A DNA stretch of 64,000 bases from NCBI GenBank assembly GCA_947683625.1, contig CANTUR010000009.1, forward strand, positions 9,065,501-9,129,500, given 5' to 3'. Position numbers and translations under genes: made by a program. Position 1 is the first letter of the stretch, and every line of letters begins with the position of its first letter. Below are positions 1 to 10,975 of this stretch, one piece after another. The notes beneath the pieces are model-generated. The model ran no database searches and was not told where the DNA came from. It saw nothing but the letters and a program-made list of their open reading frames with translations. The stretch comes from Mallotus nudiflorus. Lineage: Eukaryota > Streptophyta > Magnoliopsida > Malpighiales > Euphorbiaceae.

Positions 1-1290
1 AAATAAAGAAATAAACCATAAACATAAAAGGATATCAAAACAATTTAATAAAAAGATCAAACACTTGGCCAATTAATTCCTCCTAAAAACCCTAATTTTA
101 TTAATATGCAATCTAAATTAATCTACTTCCTTCATTGATTTTAATTAATTACCTAATTAAAATCCTAATTTTACTAATCAATTAACTAACTAAACACACA
201 AACACATATATAATTTTACTATTCATACTATTGGGGCTATTACAATAATTCATAAAACAATTAACAAACCTAAAGAAAAAAAATAAAGCAATAAATAAAT
301 AAAAAAGTTCTAGAAACTATGTCTCTGCAAGGTTTTATCCATGGCATTCCATGTACTTCTCACGGACTTATCTCTCCAAACATGATCACTATATATTTTC
401 CTTTATAATTACCATGAAAAAGAAAGGCATAAAAATTATGATTAACAAATAAATTATAATAAAAAAATCAATAATCAATAAAGTCAAAAATAAAAAAATT
501 AGAAAATTAGAAAATAAAAGATAAAGAAGACGAAGAAGATGATGCTTATAAATGGTGGGATGCTCCTCATATTTGTAAAATCATCATTCTCTTTATATGT
601 CTTCTAAACTTGTTCTTCAAAAGTACGCCCAAGATCTTCAATTAATCAATAAGAAAACCAAAGGGGATTTTGTAGAGAAACAAAAAATAATTCAACAAAA
701 GAGAAGAATAATTAAGGTTTTTTAAAGAGCATTCAATGAATTAAAACTATTAGGTATAAAAAATGATGGAAAACAAAAGTATTCTACTGCCTTTTTTTCA
801 TAAGATTTTCTTTTTTCCCCCCTCTCTTAAGCAGTAAAAATAACTCTTTTTATAGCCAAAGAGTCCTTAAACCTATGTCCAAAAATTTAATCCTAAAAGG
901 ATTCTATTTCCTTAAAAAAAAATATCAAACAATGACCAAACATAATTTTAGGAGAATTTTAGACCAATCAGGATTTAATAAAAAGCATTTTAATTTCCTG
1001 AAAAATCCAAAATCTAGATGGAAAACTCCAATTTCGACCAGAATTGTGCAATTCTGATAAGAATTAGGGTAATTTTGATCAAAATTACTTAATTCCGATC
1101 GAAATTATACAGTTATGATGTAATTTTTTTAACTTTTAATTACAAAAAAAAACCTCTGAAAGAATTTAGGTTTTACAATTAGGCCCTATAAAATGTTGTA
1201 AATTAGTCCCTGAAAATATTAAATTCTTTCTTTAAAATATGCAATTAGACCCTTAGAGTTTCAAAGCTTAAGTATTTATTGGATTGGTTT
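1..1290 (-). repeat. Diverged Tat-type Ty3/gypsy LTR fragment
   Basis: This stretch follows the same order of landmarks as LTRs A, B and C further right. There is a run of AAACCCTAAT, then CCATTGATTTTAATT, then GGGGCTATTACAA, then CATGGCATTCCATG. Near the end come an AAATGTTG-AATTAGTCCCT block and a declining AT-rich tail. It is clearly more diverged than A, B and C are from each other, and its left end lies outside the window. No polypurine tract or pol sequence follows it, so it is a fragment, probably of a related older element in the same orientation. The right border is approximate. An alternative is a different Tat family that shares LTR blocks. Confidence 0.55.
1031..1127. repeat. 20-bp-period palindromic tandem array (AATTCCGATCGAAATT type)
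   Basis: Five consecutive units start at 1031, 1051, 1071, 1091 and 1111, an exact 20-bp period. Each contains a dyad centred on GAT(C/A), for example AATTTTGATCAAAATT at 1071 and AATTCCGATCGAAATT at 1091, followed by a 4-bp spacer. The same period and centre, but with AATGCC/GGCATT arms, recurs in LTR B and upstream of the mobile-domain genes. The position inside an LTR-like sequence suggests a U3 enhancer array; that role is inferred. Confidence 0.8.
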
Positions 1291-3441
1291 TGAACATTGG
1301 TGAAGATTTCAATGTCGGAGGGCCACGATTATGATGTTTATGGATTCCTCATATTCAAAAATATAATAATCTACCCTCGGATCGTCGATCCATCGTCCGG
1401 ATCGTTGTAGATCGAGGCAAATGTAAATTGTGTATTTTTTGTATTTTGTTGATTTTTGAATTTTTGGTTGAGTTTTGTTCTTAATTTCCTTTAATAATCT
1501 TGTTGTAGAGATCATTGGCTATGTAAGGATAATTTTTATTTAATTTTTGAAATTATTTAGAAAATTTGAATTTTTCGGGTGTAAGTTACTGTTCACACAC
1601 GTCCTAGGTTTTGAATTTTTCTTATTTTTATTAAATTCTATATATGTTTTAGAGTTTATATTGTGAGGGAAGTTTATTGAAATTATGCACCGAATTTTTA
1701 TTATAAATTTTTAAATGTTTATGCCTAAATTTAATATTTGGGAAAATAATTAAAAATTAGTGATTTTTATTATTTTAAGTAAATTATTGATAATTATGAT
1801 GTTTTAGGGAGATTTTGAGTAATCATATTCTTAAAATAATTTTTATAATTTATTTCCTATTTTTAGCTAATTAATATTAATTTTCAGAAAATAAAAGAAT
1901 AATAAACTTACTTATAGTTTTTAAGATTAAATAAGTTATTTATTGATTTTGTGATATATTTAAGTAATTTAAATAGGTATATGCAATTACTTTTATTTAA
2001 TTGTAAAATTTGAATTAATTATGTTTATTGACAAAATTTAAATAGAAGCTATAATTTTACAGTTTATTAGAAAATATATATATATATGTTTTATGTTTGT
2101 TATGAAAATATATGAATTTGTGGTATTTAAATGAAAATTTATGATTTTTGGCAATTTTAAAGAAAATCATATTATTTTATTATTTATGTGAATTGTGGTT
2201 CTCGATTGGGCATTTAATGTAGTTTGGGGACCCAACCTGAGGCTGGTGATTGTGTGAATATTCGAAATGTGTTTTCGTACAAGAACAACTCTACTTTTAG
2301 TAGAGAGATGCCCATTTTATAGAGGAGATTTTATCGAATTTTCATTAGATTCCTCGTAAGACGTGATATTGACCTGTGCCAAATCTCTAGTTTTAATTGA
2401 CTTTGTGTCTTTGGTCGAGTCAGTTCCATCAGTTCCATTATTTTCATATTTTTTGAGAATTTTCATGAATTTATTTCATTTTATTTTACGAGCATATTTA
2501 AATAAATATTACTTATTTTAAAAAACTATGGGGTACAAACTGTAGCACCTAGGCAAAAGAGAATGCATCGCCCGACACACTCAACCTGTGAGTTAATTTT
2601 ATGAAATGTGTGTTGTGCAAGTTTTTATTATATTTTTGAATAATTAAATATAATAAAGAAATGATTATATGATTAAATTATAAATATATTTATATTGTTA
2701 TATGCATGATCATTTATTTTATATTTGTGAATAGAAATTGAAAGCATGTTTAAGGGAAATTACTTTGTGATGTTTAGTTGGTTATTATTTAATCATTTAA
2801 TTATTAATTATTTAATGGTTTATTTATTTATTTTATTTTATTTATTTAATTATTTACAATTTAAATTGATTTGGAGATAATGGTATAACGTGCTACATAG
2901 TGTGTGTCACTATGACCATATGTACATAGGTAAAGTCATGATTTATATGTAATTTGAAATAGGCTCGATGGAGTGTGTGCTCTCGAGCAATTGTATATGG
3001 TTAGAGTTTGGTGGAGCTAGTGCTCTTGGGCCAGAAAAAGGGGTGTAACCCAGTTGAGCTTGCTCTTAGGACATCAATATGGAATAAGTGAAATGATTGT
3101 GGCAATAACTCGGTTGAGCTTGCTCTTAGGACGACAGTCACTTGGATTAACGATAGCCGAAAGCCTATTAGATTTAAGGTTTAGGAGTTCTACCAGTCTT
3201 TCCACAATTATTCTATATATTTTTATAGGGATTTTATATTAAATTGATTTAAGAGTTATAAATAGATTTTATTTAAATATTATTATGAAAAATAAATGAT
3301 TTTAATGATTATGATTACTTTAATTACATTTATTTTGAAAAGAGATTTTAACAAATGTTTTTATAAACCAGCATGCATTTTATAGAATTAATTCATTCAG
3401 TGAGGTCTTATTCCCCTTAACCTATTTTTTCAGCACCTCAC
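1291..3441. other. Unclassified AT-rich, LTR-like sequence without genes
   Basis: No coding sequence is supportable; the open frames are short and lack domain motifs. The block contains short direct repeats (2962-3132) and ends in a pyrimidine-rich run just before LTR A. The style (long non-coding AT-rich sequence with internal GAGCTTGCTCTTAGGAC repeats) resembles LTRs of chromovirus-type gypsy elements. I cannot identify both termini or a target duplication, so it stays unclassified. LTR A starts abruptly at 3442 without a primer-binding site before it, so this block is the flank of the array. Confidence 0.4.
2962..3132 (+). repeat. Four degenerate direct repeats of a GAGCTTGCTCTTAGGAC motif
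   Basis: Related segments begin near 2962, 3009, 3052 and 3112. The last two share CGGTTGAGCTTGCTCTTAGG almost exactly, and the first two are more diverged (GGAGTGTGTGCTCTCGAGC and GGAGCTAGTGCTCTTGGGC). Spacing is irregular at 43 to 60 bp. Function is unknown. Confidence 0.6.
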
Positions 3442-5283
3442 TGTAGATGGTGGGGTTTAGTGCGCGTCCAAAATTTTAGCAACCACGATACTATTTAGGC
3501 TTAGGGCTTTAGGGAACATACTACTATGTCACAAAGTCATAGCATGGAAAAAAAGACTCATCACCCAAGATAATAACTGGGACAATTTGATTGGTGGTAC
3601 TCGATTCTCTAAAAGAAAGTTAGCACCATAACCAAGAGATTCTAGGAACGAAATACTAACTTCTCTTAATCTCATTTCATTTAGAATAATTTTATAAATG
3701 ATTATTTCATCTTCTAGTTACATGCAGTTTTATTTAAACCCTATTTGACATCCATCTAACCTTAGATATCTAGTTAATAAAATTACACATAAAAAATGCA
3801 CTTAAGATCGCGTTGTCCCTAAGTCTAAACTATGTTAATTTTATTAAAAAGTTAGCTAGATTTACATTTTATTTACAAGTGAGAAAGAGACTAAAGGTGG
3901 GCCTACATTTTATATTAATTAGTGGGCCTAAATCTATTTATTTTAGTTTGTTTAAGGAATGGGCTTAAGTTTATTCAATTTTAAAGGAAAGTTAAATTAG
4001 TGGGCCTCAATCTAACTTGGTTTTTATTTAAAATGAGAAGTGGATTAGGTCTATTTATTTTAAAAGAAATGAAATTAAGTGGGCTGAGCTAGGTCTAAAT
4101 AAGTTTTAATTAACTAAGCGAGCCTACAATCTAATTAACCTAATGAGCCTAAATTGATTTTAATTATTTAAAGCCCTAAACCATTTTTAAGCCTATTTAA
4201 AGTGAGTTGGACCTAAGCATGGGCTTGGGCCCTAAAATAATATAAAAAAACCTAAAAACACAACCCAAAATAAATAAAAAATAAAAAAGCATCAAATAAA
4301 CATTTTAGTAATTTTCTAGAAACACTAAATCAATTACATGCAAACCCTAAATTAAGCTACTGCCACCATTGATTTTAATTGACTTTTACCCAATTGAACC
4401 TAATTACTAATTGATTTTAAATACAGAAAATTAAATCTTTCACTATTCCCACTACTGGGCTATTACAAACTACGTACAAAATTAAAATTAAATAATTGTA
4501 CACCCATGAATTAAAATAACTACACATGACACCAAATTGTGAAATAAAGATAAAAATCCTAAATTCTACTAGAAAACAACATAGATTCTTCCATGACATT
4601 CCATGGACCTTCTGTTCAGTTTAAACACAGGCAGTATCCTCCTCAATCTAAATTCGTACATAAAAAAAACACAAAAATAATAAGATTAGTAGTGAAATTG
4701 AATAATCAAAACAATAACAAAATGAAAATCAAAAAAAGAAAAGAAAAGAAAAGAATGGAATAGAAAAGAACACTAATGATTTTAGATGTCGTGCAAAAGC
4801 TTTGAGATAGCCCCTTAGATTGGATTATCACCATTAAAATTGACTCAGTATTGATTTGATTATGGACTGGGATTTGATTACGTTCGAAGACACTTACATT
4901 ATCTAAAATTAGGATTTTAAAACACAAGGGTGTTCTTCACGTCTAGATTTTTAGGGTTTTCTTATGCGATAAGGTTTTTTACGTAACTCTCTTCTCTCTT
5001 TCGTAGTCTCTCTACTTTTTTTCAATCCGTGTGTGTGAATTTCTTTCTGTTCATCTATTTGTTTGATTTTAGAGTCCCCCTGCACATATGCAAACTCTTT
5101 GCTTTTTAAAGCAAAGTCTATCTGCGTACTGACTTTCCAAATTTATAGGAACGGTCTCATCTTTTCAAAACAAACAGATAGAGTTTTGACTTTTGAAAGC
5201 TATTTACGCATTTTGAATGCAATGAAATTTTCATCAGATAATAATAATAATAATAATAATAACAACAACAACAACAACAACAA

Positions 5284-5351
<68 letters not shown>

Positions 5352-5673
5352 GTTCAACCAATCAAAACAATGAAAAAATTGACAAAAAAATATGCAAAAA
5401 AATCAAAAAATGGAACTTTTATGCGTCGGCATTATGCAATGCTGATTGGCATTAAATTCTGATCCTAATTATTATTATTATTATTTTTAAAATTTTTAAT
5501 TACCAAAAGACCCATGAAAAATTGACTTCCTTATAATCAAATCCTAAAAAATGTTGCAATTTAGTCCCTAAAGTCTAGAAAATTGACAACCAAGTTCAAT
5601 TTTTGAATAAATTTCATCATAGGGGCTTACATCGCAATTGTACACAATTGCATCCCAAAATTTAGTGCTCACA
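3442..5673 (-). repeat. LTR A of the Tat-type array
   Basis: The plus-strand copy starts TGTAGATGGTGGGG and ends GTGCTCACA, giving TG..CA ends. It is 2232 bp long, against 2165 bp for LTR B. It shares with B and C the GGGTTTAG start, several GGGCCTAA-type tracts, GGGCTATTACAAA and the block with TTTAGTCCCTAAAGT near the end. The pyrimidine run just outside the right end is the polypurine tract of the minus-strand element. No primer site lies at its left, so this is the terminal 3' LTR of the array on this side. It contains an (AAT/AAC)n microsatellite and one to two units of the 20-bp palindrome near 5437. Confidence 0.75.
5239..5349 (+). repeat. (AAT)n-(AAC)n-(AAT)n microsatellite
   Basis: An uninterrupted trinucleotide tract of about 110 bp: AAT repeats, then AAC repeats, one AAG, then a long AAT run. 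LTR B has only a short AAT run at the equivalent place (about 40658-40672), so the tract expanded inside LTR A after the copies separated. It creates spurious poly-Asn and poly-Tyr reading frames. Confidence 0.95.
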
Positions 5674-5690
5674 GTCCCACCCCCCTTTTG
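5674..5690 (-). promoter_or_regulatory. Polypurine tract of the Tat-type element
   Basis: On the minus strand this reads CAAAAGGGGGGTGGGAC and is followed directly by the LTR start TGTGAGCAC. A purine run abutting the 3' LTR is the plus-strand primer of LTR retrotransposons. The equivalent in the next unit is 41073-41084. Confidence 0.7.
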
Positions 5691-5829
5691 TTACTATTTG
5701 CTTGACAAATTATGGCAAAGCAATATAAGCACACAATTTTAAAAGAAAGGAATTAGGACACTTGATTGTATCCTAAATGATAGATTGATGCCCAAATTGC
5801 TGAGCAAGGTGTAATGTTTGACAAGTCTC

Positions 5830-6398
5830 ACTATATTTCCTGCTGAACGTCTAATGGACTTTGTGCAAATGAGTTTTGCTATATTCTTTGTGGGACGTTT
5901 AGCAATGATAAATTGAAAACTTGTTATAGTTCCTATGGAATGTATAGCAATGATAAATTTTATTATATCCCTTTTGGGACATTTAGTGATGATAAATTAA
6001 AAACTTGCTATAGTTCATATGGAATGTCTAGCACTGATGAATTTCATTATATTCCCTGTGGGACGTCTAACGATGTACACTATATTCCTTATGGGATGTC
6101 TAGTGAAGTTGAATTGAAAATCTGCTGTAGTTCTAGTGGAACATCTAGCAACGATGAATTTTGTTATATTCCCTGTGGGACATCTAATGATATACACTAT
6201 ATTCCATATGGGACGTCTAGTGAATTTGAATTGAAAATATGCTCTAGTTCCTATGGAACATCTAGCACTGATGAATTTTATTATATTCCCTGTGGGATGT
6301 CTAACGATGTACACTATATTCCCTGTGGGATGTGTAGTGATGATAAATTGAAAACTTGCTATAGTTCCTGTGGAACGTCTAGCACTGATGAACTTGAA
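5830..6398 (+). repeat. 117-bp higher-order minisatellite, copy A
   Basis: Three related subunits of about 33, 45 and 39 bp alternate and build a 117-bp unit. The GTTCC-type subunit recurs at 6013, 6130, 6247 and 6364, exactly 117 bp apart each time. Every subunit has a small dyad followed by GTCTA: GTTCC-N3-GGAAC in one type and TCCC-N3-GGGA in the other two. The array lies between the polypurine tract and the antisense genes, and related arrays stand at the same place in units B and C. Because 117 is divisible by 3, long frames stay open on both strands; I do not call them genes. Confidence 0.9.
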
Positions 6399-6983
6399 AG
6401 TTTATGTAATAACTGCTATACAATATATAACATAATAAAGGTTATGATTACTGTGCAACACATAATATAATCATTTGAAATTCATATCATAGCTATTATG
6501 TAGCATATGAATCCTTTGATTGAAATAATGCATGTAAAATGCAAAAAATGAATTCTATAATCTTGTTCTATATTATATACTTGACAGAAAATTTAGAATC
6601 ACAGATTGATTATATAGTTTTAATAATTTAATGAATTATTAATTTAATGAATGTCATAATTTAATTAGGAACATGTTCCTAATCAAAATGTAATTATGGA
6701 CCAAATTGCAATGAAACAACTTGGATCCATGTATAAGGACCAAAGTGGATATTTTCCATTTTATATATACTTTCCTTTTTTACATGTAACATTCCATTAT
6801 CTCCTTTCCTCATTTTCCTTTCCTTTCATTTTCTTTCTTTTCATTGATTTTCTTTCCTTAATTTCTTTATCATTTGATGTCTGATTTGCAATCCTTCTAA
6901 TCCTATGGCCTCCTCATTACACATACAACATGAGAGAGTAGAGACTTCAGAACGTCAGAGGATTCTGCCTCCTCATTTTCCTC
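6399..6983. other. Post-pol spacer without genes
   Basis: AT-rich sequence containing a CATAATATAACATAATAAAGG-like stretch and C/T-rich tracts near 6770-6860. Homologous spacers in units B (41730-42340) and C (58215-58800) share the same landmarks, such as ATGGACCAAATTGCAA and CTCCTCATTTTCCTC. I see no coding signal. Confidence 0.6.
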
Positions 6984-6988
6984 ATAAT

Positions 6989-8519
6989 TATTGGAGTTAT
7001 GTGATACAAATGCAGCGAAAAAATAAAATTTTATCAAGTTCCCAAACCTGGATCCATGTAATTCGACTAGTTGATTAAATCTAGAATTTCAAGAATCTCA
7101 CCAAGATGCATAAGAGGCAAGATTTTCTAAAAGGATGAGAGGAGGTTCACACTAGTGACACCTTAGCTCGAGCTTTTTGCTTTGGTTGTTCGGATCAAGA
7201 CATCTCCAAAAGGATATGTCCTCCATAGGTATCCATACGAATTGGAGTGTGTGCTAGCAACCTTCTTGATTGTCTCACAAATCAAGAACAAAAGAAAAAC
7301 TCTATGTTTGTTTTCTAAGAAGAGAGAAAACCGTTTTTGGAGGCAGGGAAAAATAAGTCTATTAAACCCTAGAGAATATAACATATTTATAGACTCCAAA
7401 TTAGGGTTTCACCTACCAATGACCTTTTTGCTAATTTCCCATTACATTCTGATTTTGTTTTAAAAACAAACAAAAAAATAATATCTTATTTATTTATTTA
7501 TTTAAAAATAACATTTATCTTAAATAAATAAACAAATAAATAAATAAATAAAACACTTTAATTATTTATTTGCATAGAGTTTATTTTAGGCTTATTAAAC
7601 CCATATTCGTTTTGGGCTTGTTCTAAGTGTGTGACCCTATAGGTTCACATAACATTGGCAATGGGCCTAAATCTCTATTTAGGCCTACAAGTCATAAGTG
7701 GCCTCTAGCAAGACATTATGACTACCCAAGTCATGTGAAGTCAATAATCCGACATAACCTAATTACAGTGAATTTTATTGTCCCTTTATCTCATGATATC
7801 TTAATTGAACATAAGGCATAGAATGTCATCCTTATATAGTTCAACATTCTGACTTGATTCCAAGTAGACTGAAAATGATAACTCTTTATCAATTCATTTC
7901 AGTATGGCCATGCATTTTCCTTCAGTCTATCTCATCAAGGGGCCCATAGATATCTTTCTCATATTTATGAGGGATAAATTCCTTCTAAATCACTCATATT
8001 CCTCATATAACTAATTTCATATCCAACAACATCCTATTTAATCGTCCAGTTAAAGACAATGTTAGAATGTGTCAAAATATAAAATAGCTATATGAAAATC
8101 CATGATGATTTTAAGGTCAAAGGACCAAAATAAAATTACTGTGATGAGAAATACTTATGACAATAATCTATGCAATATTCTTATAGTAGGTCAATCTAGT
8201 ACATGATCTCTCATCATGTACCTATGAGTTGACTTAATATCTCATATTCATGATTAGTAAAACATAACCATCAGTCAACATCATACTAGCCTTAATACTT
8301 TAACATTTATATAATGAATAAATGGCTAGGGATAATTAGAATATAACTCTCATTTTAATCTAAGGGTTTTACTATCAAGTCACATACTTGATGGCCTTAG
8401 TAAGAATTAACCATTCATATAATTATCATAAAATCAAATGGTAATGAAATACTTCTTTATTAATAAAATAAGAAAGTCAATACATAATCAAATGATTGAC
8501 CTAGTGCATATCACTAATA
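6989..8519 (-). mobile_element. Solo LTR of the second Angela-type copia family
   Basis: The sequence matches the LTRs at 27793-29330 and 35455-36991 along its whole 1531 bp, in the same orientation. It starts TATTGGAG (TG decayed to TA) and ends CACTAATA. It is flanked by a 5-bp target duplication ATAAT (6984-6988 and 8520-8524). The empty site can be seen in the homologous spacers near 42340 and 58820, where the flanks join directly. No internal copia sequence remains, so it arose by LTR-LTR recombination. Confidence 0.93.
7384..7391 (-). promoter_or_regulatory. Putative LTR TATA box
   Basis: On the minus strand this reads TATAAATA within GGAGTCTATAAATATGTT. The motif is kept in the related LTRs (35867-35874 minus, 57104-57111 plus), and the 28.2-kb copy has TATAAATT. 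Its position in the LTR, followed by a TTCTCTAGGGTTTCA block, fits a copia core promoter. Confidence 0.55.
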
Positions 8520-9114
8520 ATAATGATCTTGGACTTTGAGAAGACTCAACTATCTTTCTTTTAACTCATTTACATACCTATAGGTGCAGAGATGTGGGTA
8601 ATGAGGTAACTTTTCTTGCTTATATTTATTTCTACAGAAATATCACACTTTTCATACTCGTGTGGGTGAGCTGACCATTTCACCTATGAGTTTCTTTGCT
8701 ATCACCAGGATTGCCTTTGGAGGATCCCCAGTTCCATTTGATGTTAGCTATTATAGTCTTCCAAATCATGCATGAAGTCAGTACATGCAAGATTTGATCG
8801 GGTTCACTCCAGTGTGGAAGAATCGAAAGAATGTTCTTCTTTCATCCTTAGTTGAGGGATTCAGATGCCTTCTTACTTTTAGTCCTCATCAAATTGTCCA
8901 TAAGGTGAGGTGTTTCCTTATGATATTATTAGGCATGACCCTCTTTTATGACACCGGTCATGAGGTCAGTATTGCTTTAATTGGTCCTCTTCGTGACTTA
9001 GATTGAGTTGCCACACTAGATTGGGGATCTGCTACACTCGCTTATATTTACTATAGATTGGACACTATCTATAGAGCAACTTTCACGATGTGTGGCTTTT
9101 GGCACGTCTTGCAT

Positions 9115-9188
9115 GTATGTTCTCCTTCCTTTGATCTTTATAGTCTTGCTTTTCTTTGTCTTTTTCTGATATGTTCTCTTTCTTCTAG
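9115..9188 (+). other. Intron 1 of mobile-domain gene copy A
   Basis: 74 bp, donor GTATGT, pyrimidine-rich body, acceptor TTTCTTCTAG. Removing it keeps the frame (phase 0) from WHVLH into the next exon. In copy C (59943-60019) the donor has decayed to ATATGT. Confidence 0.6.
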
Positions 9189-9347
9189 ATCTAGAGCATA
9201 GAGATCGAGCTGATTCTAAGCTTTGATGTTATCAATTGTGATAGGAGCTTTCCTCTGATGATGAGATGGGGTTCTTGCCACCTTACTAGTAACAAAAATA
9301 CTTTATGGACATATCGTGATCATCTAAACGCTATCGAGTGGCACCTG

Positions 9348-9417
9348 GTAAAAAAAATAAAATCATTAGTATATTACATTTTAATAGAGATTAGACTTAA
9401 TTTACATAAATTACAGA
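9348..9417 (+). other. Intron 2 of mobile-domain gene copy A
   Basis: 70 bp, donor GTAAAA, acceptor AATTACAG. It is phase 0 and joins EWHL to INSD. Here the intron happens to be in frame, so a read-through frame spans it. Copy C has the equivalent at 60179-60253. Confidence 0.55.
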
Positions 9418-9683
9418 TAAACTCTGATAGGTTGGATGGTGCTAAGGACATCCAGCAATATGATTTCATGGCAGATATAGCTTGCCTTGAGCCTATAAGG
9501 ATCCTGCTCTCTAGTTATGGTTATTTGATGTGGTATTTAGGGGAGTAAGTGTATCGCTAGTCTTCTGGCCGTTCTCGACATTGCATTCCATCTGATGTCC
9601 CTTCCTCTATGCTCTGCAGCTAGAACCAGTTTCACTATCCCTTTCTCTCCATTCCCATTATTACTTAAGCTTCTTTCCAATTG

Positions 9684-10975
9684 ATGAAGAAATTTCTCAA
9701 GAGCCTTAATGGTGATGAATGTAATAGGCTTCGACCTTTTCATCTCAAGCCCTTAAGATCTTTTCAACATCCAAAGATAAATGATAATTTCTTGTATGTC
9801 ACTGCAATGTTCTAGAGCTCAGAAGATCATGTCTTCAAGTTTAATGTCCAGGAGCTGTGTACTGTGATTGAGGAGTTTGTTGCTATCCTAGGGTGCTCAT
9901 TGGACTCTACTGCTGCTATTGTCCTACCTAATTTAGGTATGCAATTCTCGGATAGGCTGGTTGCTTTCTTTGATATGCCCTTAGCAAGTATTCATCTTTT
10001 TGCCCATAATTCTGAAATTGTCAATCTATATTCTTTAATTACTATGTGTGAGACTAAAGGCAAGAATAATGCTATTTAGATTAGAATGGTCACTTTCTAC
10101 TTTTATACTTAATTCTTCTTGATCTTTTTGCATGGAGATGTCGATAGCAATATTATGAGTATTTTGGAGCAAGTGGAAGCTGGGTCTGACCCTATGCCAA
10201 TTATTCTTTCTGAGACCATTATTGGGTTGGATAACTTCCAAACCCTTCATCATCTTTCAGGCAGTTTACTTCTCCTTCAGGTGTGTAACCAAATCCTTTT
10301 TTTTCCTTAACTTTTGCCTAAGCTATGCTTTCAGATTTTCAACTTAGTAGGCTTGGCCTTACTTATGCCTAAGTCACCCTTTTGGGTTTTCAACTTAGCA
10401 GACTTGCCCTAACTTTTGCCTAAGTTGTCGTTTTAGGTTTTCAACTTAGCGGGCTTTCATTTTATTTTTCCATATTTTTTAGATCTGGTTATAAAAGAAG
10501 CTGAGCTTGCTTGCTATTCCTGCTAATCCTTCATCTTATCAGCTTCATCAATTGCAATCTCGTGCATTGTAGGTGAAGGACAGGCACACTATGGACCAAT
10601 GGGTGAATTGATTACAAAGTGTTATAGATATTGAGATTACATGGACTTGCCCTTAGTGGAAGCTGAAGTTTATGACCCTCAACTTGTATGATCATTGTTT
10701 TCCTATCCTAGGGCTGCACTTCTTGACTTTCTTTTCTCCTTCCTAACTTACTGTTCTGACTAACTTTGAAGGCTTTCCTCTCAGATAGGATTCCCTAGAC
10801 ATGGTCAAGAGTTTATGGCCTTGCAGGATTCTTGAACAGAATATACACTCAGTTGCTGATAGAGCTACATATGATAATTATAAGACCTGGGTTGTGGTAC
10901 CAGCTACCGAACCACTAGGATTTTTTAGATACAAGAGGGCTTAGGCTTTATATAAAAGTCACAAAAGAAGAAGCA
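9684..10975 (+). pseudogene. Second antisense gene (DUF7745/mobile-domain-like), copy A
   Basis: The frame starts MKKFLKSLNGDE and continues through EELC-like QELCTVIEEFVAILG, LPNLGMQFS, FFDMPLASI, ILEQVEAGSDPMPIILSETI and GSLLLLQ. A probable intron follows (10281-10494, GTGTGT donor, acceptor decayed to TATAA). Then come SLLAIPANPSSYQ, TMDQWVN and FEGFPLR segments. The pattern 'EEF/EEY..LG', then 'NP.P..LAET..GLD', then 'GS..LLQ' followed by a W-rich region, is what I know from plant DUF7745 and mobile-domain-like proteins; the family name is tentative. Several TAG/TGA codons interrupt it. It lies on the strand opposite to gag-pol, directly after the mobile-domain gene. Confidence 0.6.
10305..10460 (+). 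repeat. Three tandem ~52-bp repeats inside the intron of the second antisense gene
   Basis: Copies begin near 10305, 10357 and 10408. Each reads roughly CTAACTTTTGCCTAAG, then a CCCTTTTGGGTTTTCAAC-like part, then TTAGCGGGCTT. Related copies lie between the two antisense genes (61480-61575), in the unit C intron (62500-62600), in unit B (45040-45150) and, in a GCCTGACTAGCCC variant, before pol ends. Confidence 0.8.

Larger units (their letters stand above)
8646..9612 (+). pseudogene. Plant mobile domain (MAIN-like) gene carried antisense in the retroelement, copy A, 5'-truncated
   Basis: Plant mobile domain (PMD) proteins occur as plant nuclear proteins (MAIN, MAIL1) and in transposable elements. 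Here one frame runs through THT-like FHTRVGELTISP, IAFGG, VWKNRKN, LLGMTLF and MCGFWH, which follows the family pattern of a GE(M/L)TITL-type segment and later LQ.W and W.PY segments. Two small introns are apparent. Intron 1 is 9115-9188 (GTATGT..TTCTAG) and intron 2 is 9348-9417 (GTAAAA..TTACAG); both are phase 0. Exon 3 carries DIQQYDFMA and YGYLMWYL. Nonsense codons (for example in NHA*SQ and LDLD*VA) disable it. The first exon start and the C-terminal exons present in copies B and C are missing through deletions. It is on the strand opposite to gag-pol. Confidence 0.75.

Noticed and set aside
1309..1515. 68-codon minus-strand frame at the left border
   Set aside because: Short, no domain, compositionally like the surrounding non-coding repeat.
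5063..5455. 130-codon frame with a long poly-Asn stretch
   Set aside because: It is created by the AAT/AAC microsatellite inside LTR A; LTR B lacks the expansion and no domain is present.
5830..6398. CRISPR-like regular array
   Set aside because: Units are tandem, without unique spacers, and have a 117-bp higher-order period in a plant retroelement.
7627..7821. 64-codon frame repeated at 28437 and 36098 (MCDP(V/I)GSHNIG..)
   Set aside because: It lies inside three copies of the same LTR, antisense to the element, and the fourth copy (minus strand near 56700) has a stop. Similarity reflects recent shared ancestry of the LTRs, not coding.
9258..9548. 96-codon frame read as a single exon
   Set aside because: It reads through a 70-bp GT..AG intron that happens to be in frame; the comparison with copies B and C supports splicing.
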